Below are positions 1-11,700 of a stretch of DNA of 64,000 nucleotides, one piece after another. The position numbers and the translations under genes are program-made. How positions within the stretch are numbered: the stretch's first letter is position 1; each line of letters opens with the position of its first letter. The stretch is from Serinus canaria (Eukaryota > Chordata > Aves > Passeriformes > Fringillidae). Location of the stretch: the NCBI RefSeq assembly GCF_022539315.1, contig NC_066321.1, forward strand, positions 3,845,324 through 3,909,323, read 5' to 3'. The notes beneath the pieces were generated by a model, which did not search any database, was not told the DNA's origin, and worked only from the letters and a program-made list of their open reading frames with translations.

Positions 1-3000
1 ATGCTCAAAATCTCACAGTCCTAAAAATTTGCTTTAACTTGTCAGTAGTATTTGATTAGTTCAACCATCACTGCCAGTTGATATCATATATCTTAGATAC
101 AGACACAAATATGCCCAGAAAATCCCATAAAATTTATGCTAATACCCAGGCTGAAAATATAAAGACCACATTAAGGGGAAAAAAATAGTGTGGGCACTTG
201 TCAAGGTTATGAGTTTAAAAAAATCGATACACAATACATTTGTGAAGGGAACGTGTGTTTCACTGCGTTATTATTCAGCCTTTTCAACAATTCACATTTT
301 TAATGGCACTTGTCATGTCTGCAGTAGAACCAAACAGGAGATCAGCTTTGGTTTAAGGGTGCTATTCCGAGGTTCAGAGAGGAAGAAGGTAATCTATGGA
401 AAGATCAGCTAAAGACAGGGGGAAAAAAACTAAAAATATGAAAATCAACCGAAGCTGTAGAGAGAGCTGAGTTTTGAAAGAAAATGGATGTGGTTCCTCT
501 AACCACATGCCCTGCCTGGTATGTAGACTAATCTCTAGGAGCAAAATGCAGTCATTTGAGAGCCCTGCTCCTTCACTTGTCTTTTCAGATAATTCATAGC
601 TTGTATTCTCCCAGCTCTAAGCTGTCTCTTGCCCATGCTGCCATCATGTGCCAGGGCTCCACCTTCAGAGGTTTTTGCCCCCTTTGAGCATCCCACATTC
701 CTGCAGCTCATGGGTGACCACAAATCATGTGGGAAGCAAGTCCTGCAAACCCAGCTGGCAACGCCTGGTCTGCTGTGGGGGTTGTGCCCTCAGAAAACTT
801 CCTAAAGCCTTTGGTGGGACAGGGTCTTGTTGGGTCTCATGCTGTGATCCATTTGCTGGTGTGGCTGCCTTTTCCATCATTTCCCTGCTGGTGGCTGCAC
901 ACAGCAGCTCTGGGATGAAAATTTGGCATTTGGGTAAATCAACCCCCAGCTCCAGTGTGGGCAACTTCCAAGAACTGGGTTTTTATCCCAGTGACCAGTG
1001 CCTAAGCTGAGGGAGATCTCCCCTGGAGAAAGTCCACCATAGCACTGTTAAATAATCCTTACAATCTCCCTCACAACAAAATCATTGCAGAAGAGCTGAG
1101 TGTGCACAAAGAATTCCCAGTTGGCTTAAATCCTGGGAAATTTTTTTGACTCATTCATCCCAATAGGAATTTTACTACTGAGAGATCCAAAACAGAGTCC
1201 TGTGGTTGAAAGAGGAAAAGAAAATTCCTCATGCAAACACCAGGAAAAGACTGGTGAACTGGAAAAGAACTGACCAGTGTCGTCATGCTTTTTTTCCAGC
1301 TTGAAGAACCTTCTATGAAATTTGAAGACCCCTCTTTTTCCTTTTTTTTTTTTTTAATAGCTGTATTCATCAAAAATATTTTCCTGATCATTCATGGTCT
1401 TTACTAGGAAAAAAAGGGAAAGAACAGACTCAAACAGAAGTTCTCCACGTGCACCAGCACAGTTCTTCACCACAAAATCCCTTTGTGAGGGCTGTTCTCA
1501 TGACTGACAGCACAAACACCAATTTGGCCACAGGAAGGGGTGTATGTGTTCCATTGCTGTACCTGCATTTACCAAGCCACAGCCTTTCTGATCACCAGAC
1601 ACAGCAGCATTCTTGGGGCAGACAACTTCTTTCAAACACTCAATTTAGTTGAGCACAGAGATGCCCAGACTGACAGCAATGGGAGGCTGTGAGGTGGTGA
1701 AGATTGTTTCTCACTCTATGGCTCAATCCCTTGGTGAAACAGCACAAAATGCTGAGCTTCCTCCCCTGAAGCAAATCCTGTCCTGACATTGCAGTCTATA
1801 TACACTCTCCAAAGTGCATAAACCCCCTGGAACTTCTACGAAATTGCGCAACAAAAACCTCAACTCTTATGGAGCAATAATTCCCTCATTCAGGTGGATT
1901 TTTTTAAGTTCTTCCTCTCTCCCTTGCTAGGTTTGGGAGATCCACTGTCCTGGCTGAACTCAATGCACAGCCCTTCACCTCCAAGAGTGTTTAGACAAAT
2001 AAAGGAAAATGTCAGCTAAGCAAATAATTACATTTTGTCTGCAATGGATTTCTAAACAGCCTCGTCTGAATCCATCCAATGCTGGCACTGATGACTTATC
2101 AGGGATACAGTCAGCAAAAAGAAAGCTTGTGTGCTGTTCTCCTCCTCTGCTGGAGGAACCTGGCATGCCCTTTCAACAGAAAATTTAAGCTGTGATGTTA
2201 CAGTGCCTGAACATGTGTTTATTATTGGAGTGCCCATTTCCATGAAGTCCAAGCACAAATTACTGAGCAACTTCAGCAAAAACGCAGAACATCTCTGTGT
2301 GCACCCAGAGTGCTGCTTATTCCAGTCCCCCCAAATGACAGTTCTCTGACCTGGGGGCATGCTGGAACAACCAAGTTCTGCTAACTTAAACCTCAGCCTG
2401 TGCCAGAAAAAGAAAAGGTTTCTGTACTTGGGCACACTGGGTCATATTCATCCTCGTATAATTCCACAAAGTCCAAAGAGTAAGGCAGGGATGAACTGTC
2501 TCATTGTTCCTGTGGAAAAGATCCAGCACACTGCAGGACTTCAGGGGTGGTATGTGATGAAGTCATGCAGAGGAGTTCAAAGGTTTGGAAAAATGGCCAG
2601 CCAGTGATGCCACAGTGCCAGGGAAAATTCTACTCTATCAGTTCCTGTTTAGGACTGAAAATATAAAAATATGCAGTGGTATTGAAAGGACAATACTTTT
2701 GGCAGCCAGAAACAGGCGTCATCACCAAGGTACTCACATGGTATTCACTGCCAATACCTGCTACAAGCTTCAATGACAGATATTAGTTTTGACTTAGCAT
2801 ATTCTATCTTCGTGATCTGAAGCAATAATTACTGTGATGAGATTATAATTACAAGTACTTTTAAAATTCATTAAATTTAGCTGAATCAACTATTCCGTAT
2901 GGGAAAAGGAATGATTTTAAAGAGAGAATATTTCCCCTCAAAATGCAGCTGAAAGCTCCCTAAGAATAAATAGACCACCTGTTTACAGATCAACATACTT

Positions 3001-6000
3001 CTGCCAGACTCCCTTGGAGGTGACTTGTAAACAAAGAGAAGGAGCAGGCAGACACAGCCCGAGCATGGGGACCTGCAGGGCCTGAGCACTCCTCCTTTTG
3101 GGGCCAGAGATATGGTCAGGTACTGCCCAGGGTTTCAAAAAGGGACAAGAAAGGAGCACAGAGGAATTCCCACCCAGCCCTTACCCTCCCCCAGGACACC
3201 AAGGCTGCCCAAACCCCAAGAAGGGGCTTGGCAGACTTTCTGCAACTCACAGAAATCAAATGTTTGTGCTGAGGGGAAATTACATTTGTCTCACAGTGCT
3301 GAGCTTCTGTCCTCTATCTAATTCTCCCTACTTATTGCACAGTAACTTCAGCTTCTTCCTCATAGTTAAAGCACACTTTATTTTTTCTGTTTATTCTTCC
3401 CTCTTTATTTTGAGCTGGGCTAATGACTACAGAACAAAAAATACCAAATACAGAACAAAATACTTGCTTAGACCAGTAACTGATTCTTCAGGATACATTT
3501 TGGTGTTCAAAGGGAAAAGTCCATTCTAAATTCTGCTTTTGACTTGATCATGCCCTCTTTGCTGTGCATTGTGTATACATGCATTAGGCAAGGTAAATAT
3601 CTGCCTTCCAACTTCAAATCTGTTACTAACATTTTTTTTATTGTGTAATTGCTCTCCAGTAAGCTTCTCTGCAATCTAATTTTAGGAGTTTTATCTTTTT
3701 ATCTTTCTTTTTTTCTTCCCCATTTACAGTCAGATCTTTTATCAGATTTATGTGTATCGGTGTCCGCAAATCTACATTTTAAATAAATGGAAGGCTCAGA
3801 AGATCTCATATAGAGAGGAATTGGACAATGACTCTCTGTCCCATTTTCATACTTCAAAAACATGTTCATATTCATATCTTTTTAATTGTGCTACTAACTC
3901 AGAGTGCTTTAGGATTCTGTCATATAGCTGTTCTGTTCTTACCCTTCTTGCTGTTTCTAACACTGCTTCTATTTCCATTCTTGTCAAAAGCCTTTTCATA
4001 GTCCAAAAATCTGTACACAATGTTTTGTAATATTTGGCAGACTTATCTGAAACCTAATTCACTGCTTTCTTGTGATTCATGGGTCATAAATTATTTTGCA
4101 TGTAATGTACCCCAAAGGGTAAAAAAGTCTTTGTATTAAATTTCAACCAGACACTTTAAGGGAGAGGAAAAAATAAAGGGAAAAGAGTATTTTTGAGAGA
4201 GTCTGCAAAGATCTGACCTCAATATATTGTCTAGTGTGTTGTCTTCCACAAATGGCATCTCAGTATCCTTTAGTAAATATAAGATTTCAACATGCTACAA
4301 GCAAAAACACTCTGCTGTAGTGTGGGCTTGCTATGGACAACTTTAAAGGAAAGGAGAAATACAAAATATGAAGCACTGGATCAGACGAGCCATGCATTAA
4401 ATCAGTCCTGTCTCCAGTGATTGTTAAACTGAAAGGGTCTGCATGAAAACAATTCAAAAACAAGAATACCACCCAATCCTGACTTGTTGCACGCAGCCAA
4501 ATATATTATTGTGACTGACCCCAGTAACAATGAGCTTGTGCCTCAGTGAGTGAGTTTCAATAATCAAAGGAAATAATTAACAAAACAATAAAGATCATTA
4601 TAACTTCCTTTATGTAAATGACTTCCAAATGTAAATAGATCAAAGCTCAGGCTAAAATTAAGCAATTCCCCTAGTCCTCCTACAATACTAGAAGGGAACA
4701 AACATATACAGTTTGTTTACAGCTATAAGGATCATCAATGAAATATTATTTGTTGTTGTATTAGAAAAATAGCAATCTAAACAATTCTCAAAGTGCTATA
4801 CACATATTCCTCATATCTGTAACCTCATTTATTTTGATGGGACTGTTTCCAGGGATACAGGTTACCCACACATGTGAATCTCTGTTCTCACACCTTGTTG
4901 TTTTTAGGATGTCCAGGCAACAAATTTGACATTTTTATATTTTAATGAACGGGCTCTTTGAAGCAGAGCATCTGAAAGAAATATTCTTACATGAAAACAG
5001 GTGCATACAAGCACTGTAGATGTCAAGGACAAAACATTTTATTTTGTATAGAATTTATCTTTTGGTTCACTAAAGTCAAAACACTTCTGTTCATCAGAAC
5101 TTTTATAAAGGACTGTTTCATAATATGAATCCATTTGGATTATCTGACCAAAGATAAGACTTCAATGGACTTACTATATCATTCACCACTGTACCAGTGC
5201 CACAAAAGGGAATTACAATTAATTGGATTATGTTGGTCTCCACCCGCTGATTGTAGAAGAGAAAGTCTGAAACTGTAACTATTTCAAACGGACCATATCT
5301 CTCATCAACCATGGGATTTGGGCTTTAATTTACCAATAAAGCTTAATTTCTTCTCTATATTCTCTTCTGGTTAGGAAGAGGTCATTTAAACACTTTCTTC
5401 AAGTTATTCAAAAAGAAAGGACACTTTGTTACATACTTTCAAACTAGCACTTTAATGCTTGCACCTTGCCTTTAGGAATTTTTTTTGTTCTATGAGCAAT
5501 AAAGTGAGTTGCCTTGAAAAACCCAAGACCAAAATCCAGGACTGCATTTGGGCAATAAGAATAATGTGGGCTTCACCTCCCTTGGTTCAGTTCATGAAAA
5601 CTTGGCCGAGATTGTTACCTAACAGTCTGTCATCAGTTTTACAGTGAACAGAGAATATCACTTCACCTCATGGACAGACATGAGGTAGTGAGAGTTTTCC
5701 ATAGTAGAGCACCACGTTAGAGGTAGGTTTGTCTTTATGGAAAGTTACCCCAGGAAAGGCAAAGGTATGAATATAAATTTGATAAAATTTGATATAAATA
5801 TAAATTATAAATTCTATTAGCTTGGAAATAGTCATGTTTCACAATGCAGGTAACTTCAACTACATTAATGTGACTTACATGCTAAAACCTAACAAAAATA
5901 CCATTCTCATTTTATATGTTCAAAAGTGTGTACATATATATATATCTGTATGTATGAATATATCTAAATTTGCTTATATATTTCTACTGATGACTCTGCC

Positions 6001-6900
6001 TCAAATCCATTAGCATTTTTCTTCACTACCCTTACTGGAAGGTTGTTTCAGTGCCTAATTCCTTCAAGTTGCCAGACTAAATTATTCAACTTTATATACT
6101 TTAAAAATAATTATTAATATCAGTAATGCTCTCTTTGATTTTTTTTTTTATTTTTTGTCAAACTTTCGCGTTTGGTTTAAGGAATAAAAAGTCTTCAGTC
6201 AACTTACTTCAAAACCATGTTGCTTAATTCACATTTGCATTACTTTTTGCTAATATCTGAAGCTCTAATTCCGTTCCCTGGATATTAGCTGGGACTAGCT
6301 ATGCTGTTAAAGATAGGAATGCTTCTAAGTACTTACTGAATCAGGGCATATGAGATGATAATTGTATGTGTTTAAAACAAAACTTTAAACAGGAGGGGAT
6401 TATATAAGTTGCTAAAACAAATATATCTTCAAGTGCACTGAAGGACTTTTAAATGTTAACCAAATGTCCTTTGATAATAATAGTGCTAATAATAACATCA
6501 ATTTTCCAATATTTTTATGTGGTTTGAGAATCACATGTTACCCTGGATATGGAAGACTCTTGGTAAGTGCACTTATTTCACACAAACTTATCAGCTTTGG
6601 GGTTCCATCCACTCTGGAGTCACACCAGTGGATCCTGTCCTGTTCCAGGCGTGGGTTATCCTGCACATTTCAGCTTCTTTTGCGCAGAGCTGGCTTACAA
6701 ACATTAACATTTTTTGTAATGCATTTTTGTGACAGCAAAAATAACTTCAATTGGAGGAACAGGATGACTCTGTAAGTGTGGAAGCCCAAAGGGTCTGGTC
6801 AAACCTGTGTCCATGAAACCCATGGGATAACATGACTGGTGGGATACAGAGCTGCACACAGAGCAACATTTGAGACCTTGCCCAGGTAATTTTGAATTGG
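1..6900. other. Intronic DNA with no gene
   Basis: AT-rich, CpG-poor sequence. The short open frames on both strands lack domains, splice context and codon structure. It contains one CACGTG box at 1446-1451, A/T-rich degenerate tandem sequence at about 5770-5815 and a short (TA)n run at 5934-5945. I recognise no retroelement family here. Confidence 0.7.
5934..5945. repeat. Short (TA)n run
   Basis: Six TA units, followed by a looser TATG/TATC-rich stretch up to about 5965. It is a simple repeat with no associated gene. Confidence 0.8.
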
Positions 6901-6946
6901 AATTTTGGGGCCGGTGTGGGCTTAAAATAATCTCCACCCAGCCCGC

Positions 6947-7214
6947 CACGTGCAATTCCACGTGCCATTCCATAGCTTCTCCCACTGAGCCTCAGGAGAT
7001 GCATGAACACCCCGGGGCAGAGGCAAACACGCCTGGCAGTGCCTGTGGTTCCTGCTTGGCAGGGAAGGGGTGCGATGAAATTCGGGTGACTCACGTCACG
7101 ATGTTTTCCATTTCCCACACAGCCTCACAGCCTCACGTGTAAGGAGGAGACAGCGGCGCCTCCTGCATCCACCAAATCCTTGCTCACCTCACACCTCTCC
7201 CTCCACCTCACGTG
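6947..7214. promoter_or_regulatory. Cluster of four CACGTG E-boxes with an AP-1/CRE-like composite
   Basis: Palindromic CACGTG occurs at 6947-6952, 6959-6964, 7134-7139 and 7209-7214. TGACTCACGTCA, an AP-1 site overlapping a CRE half-site, lies at 7087-7098. The segment is locally richer in GC and CpG than its flanks. CACGTG is bound by bHLH-zip or bHLH-PAS factors such as USF, MYC, MITF/TFE and CLOCK. Which factor binds here, if any, cannot be told from sequence. No transcription start or gene is apparent nearby, so an intronic enhancer is the simplest reading. An old repeat that happens to carry the boxes is the alternative. Confidence 0.45.
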
Positions 7215-7219
7215 CCCAT

Positions 7220-7900
7220 CCGCATTTTGCGTTTTCATTTTCCCTGTGGTAGAGCCCAGAGCAGATTTGCCACGTTGCCCATTGATTTGTGCCTCCCTTT
7301 CTCTTTTCCAGGGTTTATCTGGATGTGTATCCTAATTGTTAATGCTTCCAATTCCTCTCATTCCACCTCAATTTACAGGCATATTTTACAGGAGGGCAAG
7401 GGTATGCTTCAAAACAATTTTAGAACTTCATAGTACATGGATTTTTCCTGTTCTACAAATTAGTCTTGTGAATGGACTTGTAATAACGAGGATTTCAACA
7501 TAAAATAAGAGATTTTCATGTCTTTGGTTCCTTGAGACTCAGTCAGGTCCCTCCCGCGAGAAATATATTAAAATATTGATTAGATTAGAGCAACATTTCA
7601 AATAAATGGAGATTTATACTTCCTTTTGGAGACAGAATCTTTTAAAAAAGTTTCAAGGCATCACACAACAAAGCAGTTGACAAGAAAGATAGCATCTGCT
7701 TTCCTGGCTATTCAAGCTGAAGTTTTTCATTCTAAATGCAGGCAATGTTTCCAAAGTTAACATAATTAACTCACGACAATCCTGAAACATCATAATATAA
7801 GATACAGATGGAAATTCAAAGCTTTAAAAATGTCATATAACTGCAAGAGGATTACCATTTTTTAACAGCATGAATCTGAATACTAATTAAAACAGGTGGT
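7220..7900. other. Intronic DNA with no gene
   Basis: Nothing recognisable beyond ordinary AT-rich intron sequence. Confidence 0.65.
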
Positions 7901-8400
7901 TTTATTTCAAACACTTTTGCCCACTGTGGCACGACTGGGCGGGTTATTTATGCATTAATCTATTAGGAGGCATATATTGCTTGAAAATTGTGATATGCAA
8001 TAATAACGAATTCAAGAGATAAAGGAATGACACTGTCCTGCTTCCTGAAACAATAAAAGACCAATAGTTCAATTAGTTAGTAATTTCCGTGTGACTATTT
8101 GACAGATTCTGCTAATTGTTAAGCTCCCACTAACTATTGCTTTACATAATTAATTATATTCAAACGTGAACAACAAAGACATGTGGGCCAGTTGCCCTTT
8201 TGACAATGTTTTTCGCAAACTGATTTGCTTACCAAAAATATTTTTAGAAAGAAAAGATACTAATCTGAAGTGGAAATACACATCAAAAAACGTTGAAACA
8301 GCTCTGCATTTTACCATGGTTATGAGAAAAAAATTTGGATTGTTTAACATATCATTTATGCTGCATGCATAATAGCTGAAGTCTTCTAGCAGAGATCTTT
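7900..8400. promoter_or_regulatory. Candidate conserved non-coding element
   Basis: A repeat-free, AT-rich but complex stretch with several homeodomain-type TAATTA/ATTAAT cores (for example around 8144-8160), TTATTTATGCATTAATC near 7944 and an isolated CpG-containing GGGCGGG. The texture of long non-repetitive sequence without homopolymers resembles vertebrate conserved non-coding elements. This is an impression only, as no alignment was possible. Confidence 0.3.
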
Positions 8401-8519
8401 CATATTAATTTAGCATTGCATAAAATTCATAGTAACAGGTCCAAGGGTCAAGCATCATTCATCATTAGTTGAAGTGACATTTGCAACCCTTCATATAGCA
8501 GCTGCTTGAAAGGGGAAAA

Positions 8520-8720
8520 AAGGTATTCTTTGGGAGAATGGGGGGTAGCAGACAATCCCCGCTCTATCCGCGGAAGGGAAAACAAGGTGCCACTATGTCA
8601 GCGTGGTAATGTGCTTAAATTTGGTGATGTCATTCTTCCCTAACCCCCACGAGTCACAAGGCACAAGGCAGCTGCATTCCTGAACTTCGGAGTTCGGGTG
8701 GAGATAAGTAATAACTAGAT
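8520..8720. promoter_or_regulatory. Candidate regulatory segment with hairpin
   Basis: This complex segment, less AT-rich than its flanks, has several CpGs, a GATA core (GGAGATAAG) at 8700-8708 and a short hairpin at 8679-8698. No gene is present. Regulatory function is inferred only from composition and motif content. Confidence 0.28.
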
Positions 8721-11700
8721 GTAAATGAATTACATTACTGTGGTTGTGAACATAGCTCTGTGCATCTAAATTATGATTTATATCAGGATCCTATCTTGTT
8801 TTTGAGAGTTTTCTACTTGTTAACAAGGCAGCCCTTGTTCTCATGGCATCCTCCAGGCATAATAGTTTCTGGGAAGCCAAATAAGATCACTTTTGAAACT
8901 GCAAGACAGCATTCCAAGACTTTGCAGCAGAACACATTGGCCAAATTAGGACTTCTGAAGACTGTTAACTAACAAATAAAATCTTTTTTTTTTCTTTCTT
9001 TCTTTGTGGCATGTCTTCACTACTATAAAACATTAAGATCAGAACCGAAAATGTGAGCAATTAAAATGAAAATGTAATCATCTGCAAGAAAAGATAAATT
9101 TGTATTAAATGGCTAATACTTCACAGTCCTTTTGATATTACAAGTACTTTTTAAGAAAATATATATTTTATGTCACAGTAATTTTTATTATGTGAAACAT
9201 GTGATCTCTTTGGAATTATGCACATTTATAAACCACAGTCATTAAAACAGCATGCAACACAAAGTAGTTTGATTTTGGAGCTTTGCTAATATTTGGTGAT
9301 TTTCCTCAACTTTATACCTGAAATATATTTAATTTATTCGTGTCACTAATTATCCACTAGTATTTAAAGCACTGGGATGACTACCAACCCAGACTACTGC
9401 TTCTTCCTTAATAAGTTTAATGATTTTTACAAGGGAAACCAATGTTTTTTAAAGAGTCACTTAGAAGCACATGAAAAATGTTCAAGGACATTGCTTATTA
9501 CACACTGCAATTCTATGAGCTGCTATAAATTAAACTCCCAGTCAAAACACTTCTACCAGTGAGAATTCACTTTTCTGTACTCTCCACAAGCATTAGGGAG
9601 GAGAAGATGCACTGGTCTGGAGTCAAAACAAGGTGCAAAATAGGGATTTAAGGGTGCCATTTCGTTATAGCCAACATCAACACCGACCCTTCACATTGCA
9701 CAGCAGCTGTGAGCCTCAGACCGAGTCCCAAAATGGTTTGCAGACCTGGTTGCTCATACAATATGCAATTTAAAATATAAGGTGGTGAAAAAAACATCCC
9801 AGAATCAGGCCAAAAAACCATTTTCACACAGCACCAGTGCTGCCAGTCCATTACTCCCATGGCCTCTCCATTTCCCCTGGGTTTTAATCAGCACAGCCAT
9901 TAAACACGTATGTAAAGATGTTATAGATACCAGCCAGGCAGAATGGCTGTAAAAGGAATAGAACAGCAGAGGCAAGATGACTGGCAGATAGGGTTGCCAC
10001 ATCCCCCTTAAAGAGACTGCTCCTTTTCCACACCTTATGTCTCTTGTACCATAAAAATATGCATAGATGTATGTGGGAGCATCATAGCAGATTTCTTGGG
10101 ATGCGTGCCATGCATCTGAGCTCCGAAGCTGGCTCAACGTTGTCACCATTAAGTCTCAGTGTACACAGCAACACTTCAATCTAATTTCAATTAGGGAAAA
10201 GTTACACAGAAACTTCTTTGAGAGTACCCATGACCCTACACATAAATACCAATTAAATTCAGTATCATCAGTGTCTTTGCAGCGAACATTGATATCACCA
10301 GCGAGAGGAAGGAATTTAAAATGAGGCAAGGCTTGATGACATTACCTCCATCTACAAGCTCTGCCTGTGTTAACTAGTACGTCAACGATTAGTAAAACAG
10401 TGGGATTCATCTGTGAAGAAATGGGGTGAAAAGTAGAAATGACATGAAATTTTCATTGCAGGCAGTTTTCATGTGACATAAGGTAGAACATTGCATTGCT
10501 ACGCAACAAAATGCTACCTGGTAAATGAGTAAAAGCTTAATCTGTTGAGAAGTTAGAGACACCAGCAGTGTTGGCAGTTGCAGCTGAGATAGCAGGAGAG
10601 CTAACCAAACTAACTAAAACTACTTCTCTTAGCAAAGATATATCATCTCAAACCAGCTGTTTACATGCTCAGCTATCCCTGTGTCCTGAACACAGAAAAA
10701 TCTGCAGGGAAAAGGACTTTCAGATCAGAGAGGTTGTGCCTGTTTATATGTGGATACTCAGGATACACAGGAACGGCATTTACACTTGAGCCATTTCCTT
10801 TTGTTTGCCCATCTTTTATTTAGAAACAATGGGACAAAAAGTGTGGCAAGTTAAGGCTTTACTTCTTAACAACCATTTTCCATTCCAAACCTAGGAGAAT
10901 TCCCTAACATTCAGGTTACTTGAGGGTGATAAAAATGTGCCCTTTAAGCCCTCTCCACAAAGACAACACTTCCCAAACCTGCAAGACCAGGAGGAAAATT
11001 CATCCTGAAAGTATTAAGGCTCCTTGCACACCATTGCTCATTGGTGACTGGGAGATTTTACAGTCTTTCAAATCTTCTTTCAATCACAAGATGCCTTAAA
11101 TGGACAGAAGGTCTTAAAATGTGCTCTCCATCTCCCCAGTTGAGAAAGATACATTGAAGGGGGAGGGAGGGGGATTCAGGCCACAACACAAAAAGCATTA
11201 ATGCAAAGAACAGTGGGGTCTCTCCCTAATTTGACTTTCTCTACAGGTGGTCTGCAGCTGCATCCAAACAGGTTACACTACCGCCTTCCCATGGGCATTA
11301 CAACAAAGTAGGATCTGTATTCACAAGAATACATTTGCTGGCATGGGCTGATTCAGGTCTAAAAATAAGAAAAAAGCATTTTTCAGTATAGCCTGAGGTA
11401 ACTCTCCGCGCCAGCAGAAGACAGTAGCACTCTTGTTTCACTGGCTGTGCGTGATGATAAAGGATATCAGAAACCTACTTCATGTGACTCACCGAGGTCC
11501 ACAGCCAGATTCCAATTGATTCATTTTATTTGTATTAGTTTGTTCTCCATCGACCACACAACAGGCTAGACCAAATCAATAAGCAATATTCTGTTTTCCA
11601 TTGACTTGGGCAGTAATTCGCACCGGGCCCTGCGACTGCTGTATCTGATTTTATAGTTCTGTATATCATCATGGAAACGGCGGGGCTCAGAGACCACTGG

